Positions 53,084-61,812 are shown, counted from the stretch's first letter. The stretch: DNA of 64,000 bases from Syntrophorhabdaceae bacterium (GCA_036504895.1 DASXUJ010000065.1:1-64000); one strand, 5' to 3'. Numbers and translations: made by a program. Notes: generated from the letters alone by a model not told the origin.

Positions 53084-54334
53084 CTAATAGATTCCGTATT
53101 CCCGCGTTGCCTCGAACATGGCTTTTATATTGTCATAATGCGCATCATCGAGACCCGTGGATGCGTCCATAATGAACCCCCCGTCTTTCCCCGCAGTATC
53201 GATGAGCCTCTTTACCGATTCCCTCACCTGCTCCGGTGTACCGGTGGCGAGTATGGAGAGGGGCAGGTTGCCCCTGATCGCGACCGTCTCCCTCAATATC
53301 TCCTTGGCCTTTACCATATCGGTGGCCTCGAATTTGTAGCACGCCTTTCCCGGCGGGATATCCTTTATCACTTCCAGGCGGGTCGTGCAGTTGCCTTCCC
53401 AGAAGGGACAGGGCGTGAGCCCCGCGTCGATGAGGGCAACCATAAGGTCCTTAAGAGTGGGCCAGAAGAACTTCTTGAACTGCTCGATGGACATGAAGCC
53501 GTCGAGCCCCTTGTGGATCGGGATGAAGACCCGCGGGTTTCCCGAGGCCTTCGAGCCCCGTACCGCCATATCGAACATGATGGGGAGAAGCTTCTCGCAT
53601 GCGGCAAGGACTTTTGCGGGCCTCCTGTACATATCGAGCATGAGGCCTTTTGTTCCCCTGAAATAGTCCCCTAATGTATCGAAGGGCGCCTGGGTCATGG
53701 CGCCTGTCTGGATGGGGATGCCCAGCTCCCGCGCCTCTTCGGAAAAGCGCCGGGTATAGGATGCGATACGAAGCGACTCCTTTCCCGCCTTTACCATCGC
53801 TTCAAGTGTTGCAATGACTTCCGGCGTGGTGAAGGGTATGAAGCCGAAGGGCAGGCCCATGGCATAGGTGACAAGGCCGGTGAAGGCAGGGAAGCTCTCG
53901 AGCCCTTTCAAGGAGCCGCATATGCGGGGCAGGTATCGCCTCATCATGAAATCCGACGGATCTGCGAGAAAATGGTCGTATTCTTCCGCCGCCATATACT
54001 CGCCCTCAACGAACTGGTACGTCACGTCCGGTGGCAGGCCACGGCCCGGCCATTTAAGCTGCCTGAAATCAAGAACGTCGAGCAGGGGACCCAGAAACCT
54101 CAGGGCATAAGGGTTCTGCTCCATGTCCTGGTTGAATTCGAGGGTGATCTTCCACTGGGACTCCCACATCTTCTCCGGGTCGTACATGGCCTCTTCAATC
54201 GTCATGCCGCAATGGAGGGCAGGGAAAAATCCGAAGGAGACCATGATAGGAACCTTCTCCGGCTTCCGAAGGGCCACCACGTCTTCAAAGAGTTTTTCCC
54301 GTTTCCGGTATAGCTCGGCTCTATCTTCCGCCAC
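53084..54334 (-). CDS. uroporphyrinogen decarboxylase family protein
   Basis: 416 residues, URO-D TIM-barrel fold. Relatives include MtaA/CmuA/MtvA-type methylcobamide:CoM or corrinoid methyltransferases. Blocks are RKPEKVPIMVSFGF, GAMTQAPFDTLGDYFRG, FIPIHKGLDGFMSIEQFKK and CPFWEGNCTTRLEV. No heme pathway neighbours are present. Its place between TRAP and ABC binding-protein genes suggests a catabolic O-demethylation or corrinoid role, which is inference. The stop abuts the GACTA cluster. Confidence 0.85.
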   Translation of the reverse strand: MAEDRAELYRKREKLFEDVVALRKPEKVPIMVSFGFFPALHCGMTIEEAMYDPEKMWESQWKITLEFNQDMEQNPYALRFLGPLLDVLDFRQLKWPGRGLPPDVTYQFVEGEYMAAEEYDHFLADPSDFMMRRYLPRICGSLKGLESFPAFTGLVTYAMGLPFGFIPFTTPEVIATLEAMVKAGKESLRIASYTRRFSEEARELGIPIQTGAMTQAPFDTLGDYFRGTKGLMLDMYRRPAKVLAACEKLLPIMFDMAVRGSKASGNPRVFIPIHKGLDGFMSIEQFKKFFWPTLKDLMVALIDAGLTPCPFWEGNCTTRLEVIKDIPPGKACYKFEATDMVKAKEILRETVAIRGNLPLSILATGTPEQVRESVKRLIDTAGKDGGFIMDASTGLDDAHYDNIKAMFEATREYGIY

Positions 54335-54384
54335 TTCAACCTCCCGTCATTATCCTAAATGCCTCTGGTTTTGGATATACCTTC

Positions 54385-54407
54385 GCGGGCCGGGATTCCC
54401 GGCCCGC
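54385..54407 (-). other. perfect GC-rich hairpin in the intergenic region
   Basis: A 10-bp perfect stem (GCGGGCCGGG, 3-bp loop, CCCGGCCCGC) lies 9 bp after the DctP stop on the minus strand. No T run follows, so it is more likely an mRNA-stabilising or processing hairpin than an intrinsic terminator. Confidence 0.6.
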
Positions 54408-54415
54408 AGTGTAAA

Positions 54416-55417
54416 CTATTTTCCTTTCGTGAGGAGCTTCTTCAGTTCGGGGCCTGTCTGGGGGTTTTTCTGGAGCACATCCTTCCAGCCCTCCTCGTAG
54501 GCCACCCTCAGAAACTTCTCTTTTTCCGCGGCAGGCAGATCGATTACCTGGATGCCTTCCTTTATGAGGAGCGGTCTCTCCTTTTTCGCCAGGTCCTCGA
54601 AATAGGCGACCACGGTCTTCTCCGCCTCGATTGCCGCTTCGTTCAGGAGGTCCTGGAACTTCCTGGGCAGTTTATTCCACGTGGCGAGATTAAAGAGTAT
54701 GGGGTTGGGGCCGCGGTAGAAGCCCGGCTCCACGATATACTTCGTCACCCTCTGCCAACCCCAGTCGCGGATGCCCACCGAGACCCAGCAATAGCCGTCG
54801 ACCACGTTTCTCTCCAGGGCAGCGTATACCTCCGTGGGAGGTATAACCACCGGGTTTCCGCCGAGACCTTTGATTACCTGAAGGTACATGGGCGAGACGC
54901 GGATATTGAGGCCCCTTAAATCAGCTGCTTTGATGGGCTTATTCAGGTAAAGGTAAAACTTCATATCATGGCCCAGGCGGCCGAGATAATGGATCTTCAG
55001 CTTCTTTTCGTGGAGGTCGTTCCAGAACGCCCAGGCGCCTTTCGCCCTCTCTTCCGCCGGAGCGAATTCGGAGAGCTTCATGGCGTCAACCTCAGGCAGG
55101 ACCGAGACATAGTAGGCGTTCGTGGTATAGCAGATATCTACCATACCCCGCTGCAGGGCCTGGACCTGGTCCTGGGTCTTTACCGCTTCAGGACCACCCA
55201 CGTAATTGATCTTCAGTTCGCCCGGATATTTCTTCGCCACGAGCCGCTCCACCGTCTCCGAAAAGATCTGAAACGGCTTATTATCGGGTGCGGTTTTGGG
55301 CCATGCGGTGATCGCCTTTAAGGTAATGGTCTCGGCCCCTCCCGAAGCGGGCAGGGTCAGCATCAGGGCAAGGGCCATAAAAACCCCGCATACAACTAAG
55401 GCTTTGATCTTTTTCAT
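54416..55417 (-). CDS. TRAP transporter substrate-binding protein (DctP-type)
   Basis: 333 residues, periplasmic. The signal peptide ends near LPASGG. The DctP core is visible: KYPGELKINYVGGPEAVKTQ, GLNIRVSPMYLQVIKGLGG, PPTEVYAALERNVVDGYC with the ligand-binding Arg in NIRVSP. TRAP receptors bind organic acids. No membrane (DctQ/DctM) genes are present in the window. It is the second of two DctP genes in one minus-strand run. Confidence 0.93.
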   Translation of the reverse strand: MKKIKALVVCGVFMALALMLTLPASGGAETITLKAITAWPKTAPDNKPFQIFSETVERLVAKKYPGELKINYVGGPEAVKTQDQVQALQRGMVDICYTTNAYYVSVLPEVDAMKLSEFAPAEERAKGAWAFWNDLHEKKLKIHYLGRLGHDMKFYLYLNKPIKAADLRGLNIRVSPMYLQVIKGLGGNPVVIPPTEVYAALERNVVDGYCWVSVGIRDWGWQRVTKYIVEPGFYRGPNPILFNLATWNKLPRKFQDLLNEAAIEAEKTVVAYFEDLAKKERPLLIKEGIQVIDLPAAEKEKFLRVAYEEGWKDVLQKNPQTGPELKKLLTKGK

Positions 55418-55447
55418 CTTTTCAATGCCTCCTTCTCGTTCTCCTCT

Positions 55448-56464
55448 TTATTTCTGGTGAGCCTTGACATAGTCCTGGCAGAATTTCAGGGCTTCATCCG
55501 CGGGCAGGCCCTTTGACTTCATCTCTTTTACGTGCTCTTCGATAATAGGCTTCACCCTCTGGGCCCATCGGGCGTCCTCCTCTTTGGAAAGGGTGACAAA
55601 TTTATTCCCCCTCGCCAGGGCGAATTCCCGGCCCTCTTTATCGATCTCGTCCCAGAGCCTGCCCTGTTTCTCGATCCACTCTTCATTCACTTTTTCGATT
55701 ATGGCCTTGATATCGGCAGGCAGGGCGTTCCATCTCGCCTTGTTCATCACGTAAAACATGCCGCTCGAATAACAGGCGCCGTAATCCTCGGTCGTGTATT
55801 TCACCACTTCTCCGAGTTTCCACCCTTTCAGGGCCTCAATGGGTACCATGACCCCTTCGACCACGCCTTTCATCAGGGCGTCGTAGGTCTCGGGTATGGG
55901 CATGCCCACCGGCGCCGCCCCAAGGGCCTGGACAATCTTTGAATTGATGCCGGAGGAGCGTATCTTCATTCCCTTCACCTCTTCGAGCTTGGTGACCGGT
56001 TTTTTCGTGGTATGGAGGAGACCCGGACCGTGGGCGTGGAGGAGGAGGACCTTCACGTCATCGAATTCTTTGGGTTTGAATTTCTGGTAAAACTGGTTGA
56101 TCAGTTTCGTCGCCAGATAGCCTGTCTTCATGTTGAGCGGCAGATCGAGCATCTCCGTCATGGGGAATTTCCCCCTCGTGTAACTCAGGACGCTCGCGCC
56201 GATATCCGATATGCCTTTTACCGTGCTGTCATATATCTGGGCGCCGGGACTCAAGGTGCCGCCGGGGAAATAATCGATCTTTACCCTGTTGTTGGTCCTC
56301 TTCTCCACCTCCCTGCACCACTGTTCCGCAAGTATCCCATTTTTGTGCAGGTTATTGTAGACGTTCGAGAACCTGAGGGTGATGACTTTCTCTTCCGCGG
56401 CACTGCAGGGAAGAGAGAAAAGGGACGTAAAGACCAGGATCATTACGGCGACGATACCTTTCAT
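55448..56464 (-). CDS. TRAP transporter substrate-binding protein (DctP-type)
   Basis: 338 residues from the ATG at 56464. The signal peptide (MKGIVAVMILVFTSLFSLPC) precedes the mature DctP-fold protein, with TIxLRFSNVY-like start, KMKIRSSGINSKIVQALG, PIPETYDALMKGVVEGV and a conserved Arg in KIRSSG. The ATG is preceded by GGAGGCTGCC; the longer frame upstream is not coding. It shares only modest similarity with the next DctP gene 30 bp downstream, so the two probably bind different acids. Confidence 0.92.
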   Translation of the reverse strand: MKGIVAVMILVFTSLFSLPCSAAEEKVITLRFSNVYNNLHKNGILAEQWCREVEKRTNNRVKIDYFPGGTLSPGAQIYDSTVKGISDIGASVLSYTRGKFPMTEMLDLPLNMKTGYLATKLINQFYQKFKPKEFDDVKVLLLHAHGPGLLHTTKKPVTKLEEVKGMKIRSSGINSKIVQALGAAPVGMPIPETYDALMKGVVEGVMVPIEALKGWKLGEVVKYTTEDYGACYSSGMFYVMNKARWNALPADIKAIIEKVNEEWIEKQGRLWDEIDKEGREFALARGNKFVTLSKEEDARWAQRVKPIIEEHVKEMKSKGLPADEALKFCQDYVKAHQK

Positions 56465-56601
56465 GGCAGCCTCCTTTGATGATTCTATGTGCGCTTTACA
56501 AACTTCTCTATATAACTGTACCAAGATAGTAAGAAAACAAATGGACCTTGTCAAGAAGTTTGTATACACAATTTAAATTTTGGAAGTCTACTCCGGTAAG
56601 G

Positions 56602-58020
56602 CTAAAGGTTCTCGAGGTCCGCGCGGCTTATCTCGCGAAGATTGAGTTTCTTTCCCGGCCGTCTGAAATAGTGAAGTATTATTTTGTAGATGTCGTGATC
56701 GAAAGCAGGGGCGCTCTGATACGTAGGTCTTCTGCCTTGTTCGTCATATTCAAAGGAAGCGAGGAGACACCATTGATCGATGATGAAGGCTTCTCCCCTT
56801 TCCGCGCCTTCGGCCCGCTCTTCGATGAGTATGGGCCCGGCAAAGGGCCATGTCCTGATGCTGCGCCCTTCCAAGGCCTCAATAAACCTCATATTGTAGC
56901 GCAAAGGCGTCTCCACGCCCTCGCATGGGCCTTCGCATTTTTCGAGCTGCCGATAAGAGCAGGGGCCTTTGCCTTTTTCAAGCCCCAAAACACAGGGACA
57001 GAGCCGGTGCTCCGAGGCTGCGTGCCAGAGGTACTCCTTCGCCTGTTTCAGGGTCTTGAAAATGCCTGCCGTCTGCCTGACCGCCTCCGGACTGAGATCC
57101 GATGCAGGCTTGAGCAGTATGGTCCCATATCCTGAAGCATCCTCCGTCTTCACCGCCGCGATGAGGCCCTTTCCTCCCTTGGAGCGCCGATTGTAAAGAG
57201 GCTGAAGTTCCTTGATAAGACGCGCCTCGAGCAGCAGCGCCCCCAGCTCGCCCGCGGTAGGAACGGCCTTTATGTCAGCCACCTGCCGGTGGATGTGGGC
57301 CTCTTTCACGAAGCCATGGCCGTCGGAGAAGTGGCCCAGTACGCGACCCTTGATGTTGGTGCTCTTGCCCACGTAGAGGGGCGTGCCTTCCTGGCTGTAA
57401 AACATGTAGACCCCCGCAGTCTCAGGGAGATTTCTGATCTGGTATTCCTCGACAAGGGGCGGGTATATGGGAGTCTTGCAGAGCTTCGCGACCGCCTGGG
57501 TCAACTCCTCCTTCTGAAACCGGTCGTGAAGGGTCTTCATGAAATCCCAGACCACGGTTGCATCGCCCAACGCCCGGTGGCGCTCCGTGCAGGTAATCCC
57601 GAAACGCTCCATGATGCGGTCCAGGCTATGCCTCCGACATTCGGGAAAGAGCAGGCGTGAAAGGCGCAGAGTGCAGAGGCAACGGGGACTGAAGCCGACC
57701 CCCTCGCGACGGAATTCCTCCCGCAGAAAGCCGTAGTCGAACCGGGCATTATGGGCAACGAAAAGCGCCCCGTCCAGGAGTCCCATGAGGTCGTCCCTGA
57801 TGGTCGCAAAGGTGGGTGCCCCCCGCAGGTCCTCGTTGGTGATCCCGGTCAAGGTTTCGATGTAAGGAGAGACGATCATCTCAGGGTCCACGAGGGTGGA
57901 GTAGGATTCCACGAGCTCGGCGCCCCGAACCTTCAGAATTGCGATCTCGATTATACGGTTAAATCGTGCCGAAAGACCGGTAGTTTCAATATCAACAATG
58001 GCTAAATCAGAATCATACAT
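56602..58020 (-). CDS. DEDDh exonuclease fused to GIY-YIG endonuclease domain
   Basis: 472 residues from the ATG at 58020. The N-terminal half is a DnaQ-type 3'-5' exonuclease (LAIVDIETTGLSA, HNARFDYGFLREEF, HRALGDATVVWD supply the DEDDh residues). A UvrC/Cho-like GIY-YIG domain follows (AGVYMFYSQEGTPLYVGKST, Arg in IKGRVLGHF). A UvrC-type C-terminal region with several Cys (CPCVLG, CEGPCEG) ends the protein. This fusion is known in other bacteria and is thought to act in repair. It is transcribed alone. Confidence 0.9.
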   Translation of the reverse strand: MYDSDLAIVDIETTGLSARFNRIIEIAILKVRGAELVESYSTLVDPEMIVSPYIETLTGITNEDLRGAPTFATIRDDLMGLLDGALFVAHNARFDYGFLREEFRREGVGFSPRCLCTLRLSRLLFPECRRHSLDRIMERFGITCTERHRALGDATVVWDFMKTLHDRFQKEELTQAVAKLCKTPIYPPLVEEYQIRNLPETAGVYMFYSQEGTPLYVGKSTNIKGRVLGHFSDGHGFVKEAHIHRQVADIKAVPTAGELGALLLEARLIKELQPLYNRRSKGGKGLIAAVKTEDASGYGTILLKPASDLSPEAVRQTAGIFKTLKQAKEYLWHAASEHRLCPCVLGLEKGKGPCSYRQLEKCEGPCEGVETPLRYNMRFIEALEGRSIRTWPFAGPILIEERAEGAERGEAFIIDQWCLLASFEYDEQGRRPTYQSAPAFDHDIYKIILHYFRRPGKKLNLREISRADLENL

Positions 58021-58126
58021 AAGCAAACATTCATCGATATTTAAGCAGGTTTAGGGCGAGAAGTAAAGGCCGGCAAAGCGCGTCGGGAGGAGCCCATTTG
58101 GGTAACGGACCCTCCCGGCCATGATT

Positions 58127-58930
58127 TCATTTTTTCTCCCGGCCTCTTTCGGCAGACGGGCCCGCCCTGCGAAGCAACCAATCACGGTGGCTGTCAAAAT
58201 AGTAGAGCTTCGCTATCTCTATTCGTTTTGCCAAAAGACTGCACGCGAGGGTCGCCACGAAGGCACCGATAATCGGGCCAACCCAGTAAATCCACCATCC
58301 CTGCCATTGTCCACCCAGGATCGCCGGACCGAGGCTACGGGCGGGATTCGTGCTGGTCCCCGACACAGGAGCCTCGGCATACACCAGGACGGCATAGATG
58401 AATGGAAGGATTGCCGGCGTGAATGGACGAAGGTTTCTGAAACCGAGGAATATTGCCAATAGGGAAATCACGGTGAAGGTGGCCACAACTTCGCCCAGCA
58501 ATACGGTCCCGATGGTATATCCTTGGCCCGGCAGGGTGGCGCCGAAGTCCACACTCCGGCCCATAGCACCCCAGGCCAGGAGTGGCAGACAACCGATAAC
58601 GGCACCGGCTGACTGCGCGAGGACGTAGCCGACGACGATCTTCACATCCAGCTTGCGCATCAGCCAGAACGCGAGGGTCACGACTGGGTTGAGGTGCGCT
58701 CCGCTTACCTTTCCAACAGGGGAGACCGCAATGAGCGCGGCCGTCGTGCCGAAGAAAAAACCGGTAATGAGCCTGCGCAACCCTTCATGCGGCACGAGGC
58801 CCACGATAGGACTGCCGGCGCCGAACATCACAATGACCAGCGACAGGCCTACCAATACCAGCAGAGCCGTACCGACAAACTCGGAAAAGAAGAGCTGTCG
58901 AGGGAACTGGTAATCCATCGAGTTTGTCAT
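58127..58930 (-). CDS. MIP family channel (aquaporin-type)
   Basis: 267 residues, six transmembrane helices. The two half-helix motifs are NPV (SGAHLNPVVTLAFW) and NPA (SGTSTNPARSLGPA). The absence of the Asp after the second Arg (ARS, not ARD) favours a water channel over a glycerol facilitator. The first motif is NPV in place of NPA. A start at 58930 (MTNSMDYQF) or 58918 (MDYQF) fits; the open frame to 59038 is too hydrophilic. It is divergent from a small unknown gene. Confidence 0.9.
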   Translation of the reverse strand: MTNSMDYQFPRQLFFSEFVGTALLVLVGLSLVIVMFGAGSPIVGLVPHEGLRRLITGFFFGTTAALIAVSPVGKVSGAHLNPVVTLAFWLMRKLDVKIVVGYVLAQSAGAVIGCLPLLAWGAMGRSVDFGATLPGQGYTIGTVLLGEVVATFTVISLLAIFLGFRNLRPFTPAILPFIYAVLVYAEAPVSGTSTNPARSLGPAILGGQWQGWWIYWVGPIIGAFVATLACSLLAKRIEIAKLYYFDSHRDWLLRRAGPSAERGREKK

Positions 58931-59061
58931 CGCAAGAGTCCTCACCAAGTCCTGGTATGTCGCCCATTGCAACGCCGACCTGTTTGACGGGGCAATAGTG
59001 TATAGAACTTCTATAGTAACTAAAGCCCGATTGGTCAAGGAAGGGGCAGAATCAGTGATCT

Positions 59062-59442
59062 ATGGATCGGGTTGTGAAGCACGTATGCATCCAGCATAAC
59101 CCGAAGGTCAGGGTCGATGATTTTCTGGATGTTTTGAAGAAGGGCTTTGACCGCCACCAAATTTCTTCGGAGGTCTTCTCGGGCGAGGCACCCGCACAAT
59201 GCGAGTATATTCTCACCTACACGGCTTTACGTTCATGGGATTGGAGTCCATACCTGGCTCACGCGGAACTAAGCCTGAAAGACAAAAACCGGGAGGTTGC
59301 ACGGGCTGTATATAACCACGAAGGTGGTCTTTCTCTCATGAAATGGCAACAAACAAAGACAAAAATGGACCCTGTAATCGACGAGTTGCTCGGCGCATAC
59401 GGTCAACCACAGCGCGGCGGTGAGCCGGCCACAGGAAGTTGA
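59062..59442 (+). CDS. Sbal_3080-like protein lacking its lipoprotein signal
   Basis: 126 residues. The blocks HVCIQHNPKVRVDDFLDVL, CEYILTYTALRSWDWSPYL and SLMKWQQTKTKMDPVIDELL match, from memory, the Sbal_3080 family of small lipoproteins of unknown function. Members normally begin with a lipobox. Here the ATG is directly followed by the conserved domain and in-frame stops lie immediately upstream, so the signal part is missing. It may be a truncated gene. Confidence 0.6.
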   Translation: MDRVVKHVCIQHNPKVRVDDFLDVLKKGFDRHQISSEVFSGEAPAQCEYILTYTALRSWDWSPYLAHAELSLKDKNREVARAVYNHEGGLSLMKWQQTKTKMDPVIDELLGAYGQPQRGGEPATGS

Positions 59443-60111
59443 GCGCTTTCTCCTCTATAGATCCGGCTTCTCCCCCGGTCAAGGGTTGATCATTAATGCA
59501 CCGGCCTGAGTCGGCATACTATTCACTGCAACTAGAATCGACCGTTCCGGCATGCTTCGCGGATTTTGCAACCGTCGAGTCGATAGTAGAGAAGCTCTCC
59601 CATTGCAGACAAACTTTGGAAAAGATACAACCTGGCTGCACGACGCCGCGTTCTCGAAGGAAGAAGAAAAATAACTCCAGTCGTTTATGAGACACTACAT
59701 ATAGCAGCCAGGGCCATTGGTATGGAATTATGCCGTCTCCTTCATGTCCGAGGCCCCGATTGATCCTTGGCGGCCATTATTACCGCTCGAAAACTGATAG
59801 AGACAAAAATTGGGTCGGATAACGGACTACAGGAAGCTATACAGACTGCCCTCCTTCAAAATCTACCCTTTCCCCGATCTCAGTCCACGGGGACGGGAGG
59901 GCTTTATCCTCGTAGCGCCTTGCGAGCACCGTTGGTCACCCGTTCGGTGAGGAGAAACGCTCCGAAGGACGGCCACCCGTGTGCGAGGAGGTACGACGAG
60001 TTGGGTGGCTGAGTGCCGGACGAACCGTCTTTTAGCGGGTAATGGGCACAGCCGAAGCGGAGAGGACAGAGCCCTCCCGGCCCCGTAGTCCCCCGGTCGG
60101 CAATCCGTAAC
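59443..60111. other. 669-bp region with gene debris and palindromic element A
   Basis: No intact gene was seen. A 64-residue frame at 59496-59690 runs into a second frame near 59620-59763 (VVYETLHIAARAIGMELCRL) that ends at TGA, as if a frameshifted gene remnant. The second half is palindromic element A. Confidence 0.45.
59855..60095. repeat. palindromic element, copy A (long form)
   Basis: About 240 bp. The outer inverted repeat is at 59889-59903 and 60070-60084 (14 of 15 bp pair). An inner stem (GCCACCC 59972-59978, GGGTGGC 60003-60009) lies in a segment of about 104 bp (59932-60036) that is absent from copy B. Left flank (TTC-x-AAATC-x-ACCC) and both arms match copy B at 62171-62306. No transposase or coding potential. 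Confidence 0.75.
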
Positions 60112-60897
60112 TCAGCTTTTAAGAAACTCTTCTATTGCCTTTGTCGAAGGCAAGGCGAAGGTGGAGGCCCGGCTTGCGCCGGTGCCTGTGAGCCTCAAGA
60201 GCTTCACCGCCATTTCGGTCATTTTTACTACCACTGCGATGCCGTTGAGAACGGTCGCTTTATCCAGAGTAAAGGATCTCTCCTGGGCGAAGAGGAGCGT
60301 GGGCAGACCGCCTGCGGGAATAATCACTTCTACGCCTTGTTCGATCAACGGCCTGGCCTCTTCGAGGAATTGGCGCTCTATATCTTTGCGTTTTTGAGGA
60401 TCGCTGAAGGCGGCATTGAAATCGGCAACGCTCGTCTTGATCGCCTTGATCGCCACTACCCTTTCCCTTAAACCATATCGTGAAACCTGTTCTTCATGCA
60501 TGGGGATGAAATAGGGGTCGATGGTGATGAGGCCGATCTTTCGACCGAGGGTGCAGCCGAAGAGCATGCTGCTTTCCCCCAGGCTGAGGACGGGGATCTT
60601 TACGGCAGACCTTAATTCATAGAGGCCCGGGTCCTGGTAATGGCCTTGTATAAATGCATCGTACCCCTGCCGCTCCGCTTCGAGCACGTTCCGGACGGCC
60701 TGCACCGAGCACCTGAACTCGGTAAGCCTGTGAAGCTCACGGTCAGGCGGCGAGATGCCGTAGACGTCGTATGTTACGCCGGGGTCGGCAATCGAGGCAA
60801 GATACCCGCCCAGGTGGTCGATATATCCTGCCTGCTCCACGGGGTCCACGTAGCTCTGATACCAAATCCTGATTGCCTTTCCCTGCCCTTTTGCCAT
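60112..60897 (-). CDS. aspartate/glutamate (hydantoin) racemase family protein
   Basis: 261 residues. ASP/GLU racemase fold: IRIWYQSYVDPVEQAG, the first catalytic-type region FIQGHYQDPGLYELRSAV, GESSMLFGC (Cys) and VEVIIPAGGLPTLLF. The second catalytic Cys expected near GC is replaced (PAGG), so racemase activity is doubtful. Members of this group include decarboxylases. It is a single gene next to the palindromic element. Confidence 0.78.
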   Translation of the reverse strand: MAKGQGKAIRIWYQSYVDPVEQAGYIDHLGGYLASIADPGVTYDVYGISPPDRELHRLTEFRCSVQAVRNVLEAERQGYDAFIQGHYQDPGLYELRSAVKIPVLSLGESSMLFGCTLGRKIGLITIDPYFIPMHEEQVSRYGLRERVVAIKAIKTSVADFNAAFSDPQKRKDIERQFLEEARPLIEQGVEVIIPAGGLPTLLFAQERSFTLDKATVLNGIAVVVKMTEMAVKLLRLTGTGASRASTFALPSTKAIEEFLKS

Positions 60898-60987
60898 GAC
60901 GGAAATTAATCTCGGCCTCTTTCGTTGTCAAGGCAACGGGGGTCCGGCAAGACAATTTTATTCATAGTATTCCGACAAAACCCTCCT

Positions 60988-61812
60988 CTAACCTTCCGAT
61001 CTTCTCTTCACCACATCGCGCAAAAGTTGAATGCCTTTCGGGGAAAGGCCGAGAAGGCCGGCCTCTTTGTCGAAGGAGGCAAGGTTCCCATATCCCCCGA
61101 TATAGCCGTTCACCCTTGCCGTTGCCGTGGAATCGGTGAAATCCTTGTCGGCCGGATAGACGGCCCTGTACTCGCGGGCAATCTCTTTCCTGTTCTGCAG
61201 GTAATATTTCTGATGGTACCCTTCCGCACGATAGAACATAGTATAAGGAGCGATCTCGGTCATTATCCTGGTCCCCAACTTTCTTTCCAGGCTTTCTTTT
61301 GACGCGAAGGCGAGTCTCTTCTGCTCCTCGTTGTGAAACAAGATAAGGGACGCATACTGCCGCGACCACGAGCGACTCACGGGATCATGGCTCGTCCAGT
61401 AAATCTCGAGCAGTTTTTCGTAAGTGACACGTGACGGGTCAAAATCTATCTGAAGGGTCTCCGAATGGTCTCCGAGGCTATGGTAACCAGGGTTTTCTTT
61501 TGTCCCTCCTGCATACCCCACACGGGTGCGGACCACGCCGGGAACGAGCCCGAACCGGGCATCAGGTCCCCAAAATCACCCAAGAGCGAAGGTTGCCGTC
61601 TCGACTCGTGCCGGAGCCGATGCATCGATGGGCGGTATTACTGCTTTTTCCTGTATTTGTGTGGCCGTCTGAGCCATATTTGTCCCCTCCTTTGGCAAGG
61701 ACCTCTGGGTTTCCCCCGAATCTTGTTTCCGGCAGCCCCCGAAAAGAAAGATAGCTATAAAAGCGATGACGACAGTACCGGAAACTATGAGAAAAGGGCG
61801 TCTCTTAATCAC
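60988..61812 (-). CDS. msrA: selenocysteine-containing MsrA lipoprotein (peptide-methionine (S)-S-oxide reductase)
   Basis: 274 residues when the in-frame TGA at 61576-61578 is read as Sec (residue 79). The two open halves (61812-61579 and 61575-60988) share one frame. The sequence across the TGA is TFALG-U-FWGPDARFGLVPG followed by VVRTRVGYAGG, so U replaces the catalytic Cys of GCFWG. Other MsrA hallmarks are intact (GYHQKYY). The N-terminus has a lipobox (FGGC) after a transmembrane signal, so it is an exported lipoprotein. No Cys exists downstream, which fits a Sec-dependent enzyme without a resolving Cys. Start is GTG at 61812 with a weak ribosome-binding site. Confidence 0.88.
61540..61571 (-). 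promoter_or_regulatory. candidate bacterial SECIS stem-loop of msrA
   Basis: Directly downstream of the TGA on the minus strand: lower stem GGGGAC/GTTCCC (61566-61571 with 61540-61545, one G-T pair), an internal loop (CTGAT and TC), and an apical stem GCCC/GGGC with loop GGTTC. The loop begins with GG, 20 nt after the UGA, the geometry expected for SelB binding. Confidence 0.78.

Noticed and set aside
54385-54407. Perfect GC hairpin as an intrinsic terminator
   Set aside because: No T run on either side; it was kept only as a hairpin of unknown role.
59767-60012. 81-residue ORF inside palindromic element A
   Set aside because: The same peptide pattern (PRSQ-TG-GGLYPRSALRA) appears in an ORF through element B, so it is read-through of a repeat, not a protein gene.
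61576-61578. Treating msrA as a pseudogene broken by a TGA
   Set aside because: The TGA replaces only the catalytic Cys codon, both flanks are well conserved, a SECIS-like stem follows and no resolving Cys remains, all of which favour Sec.
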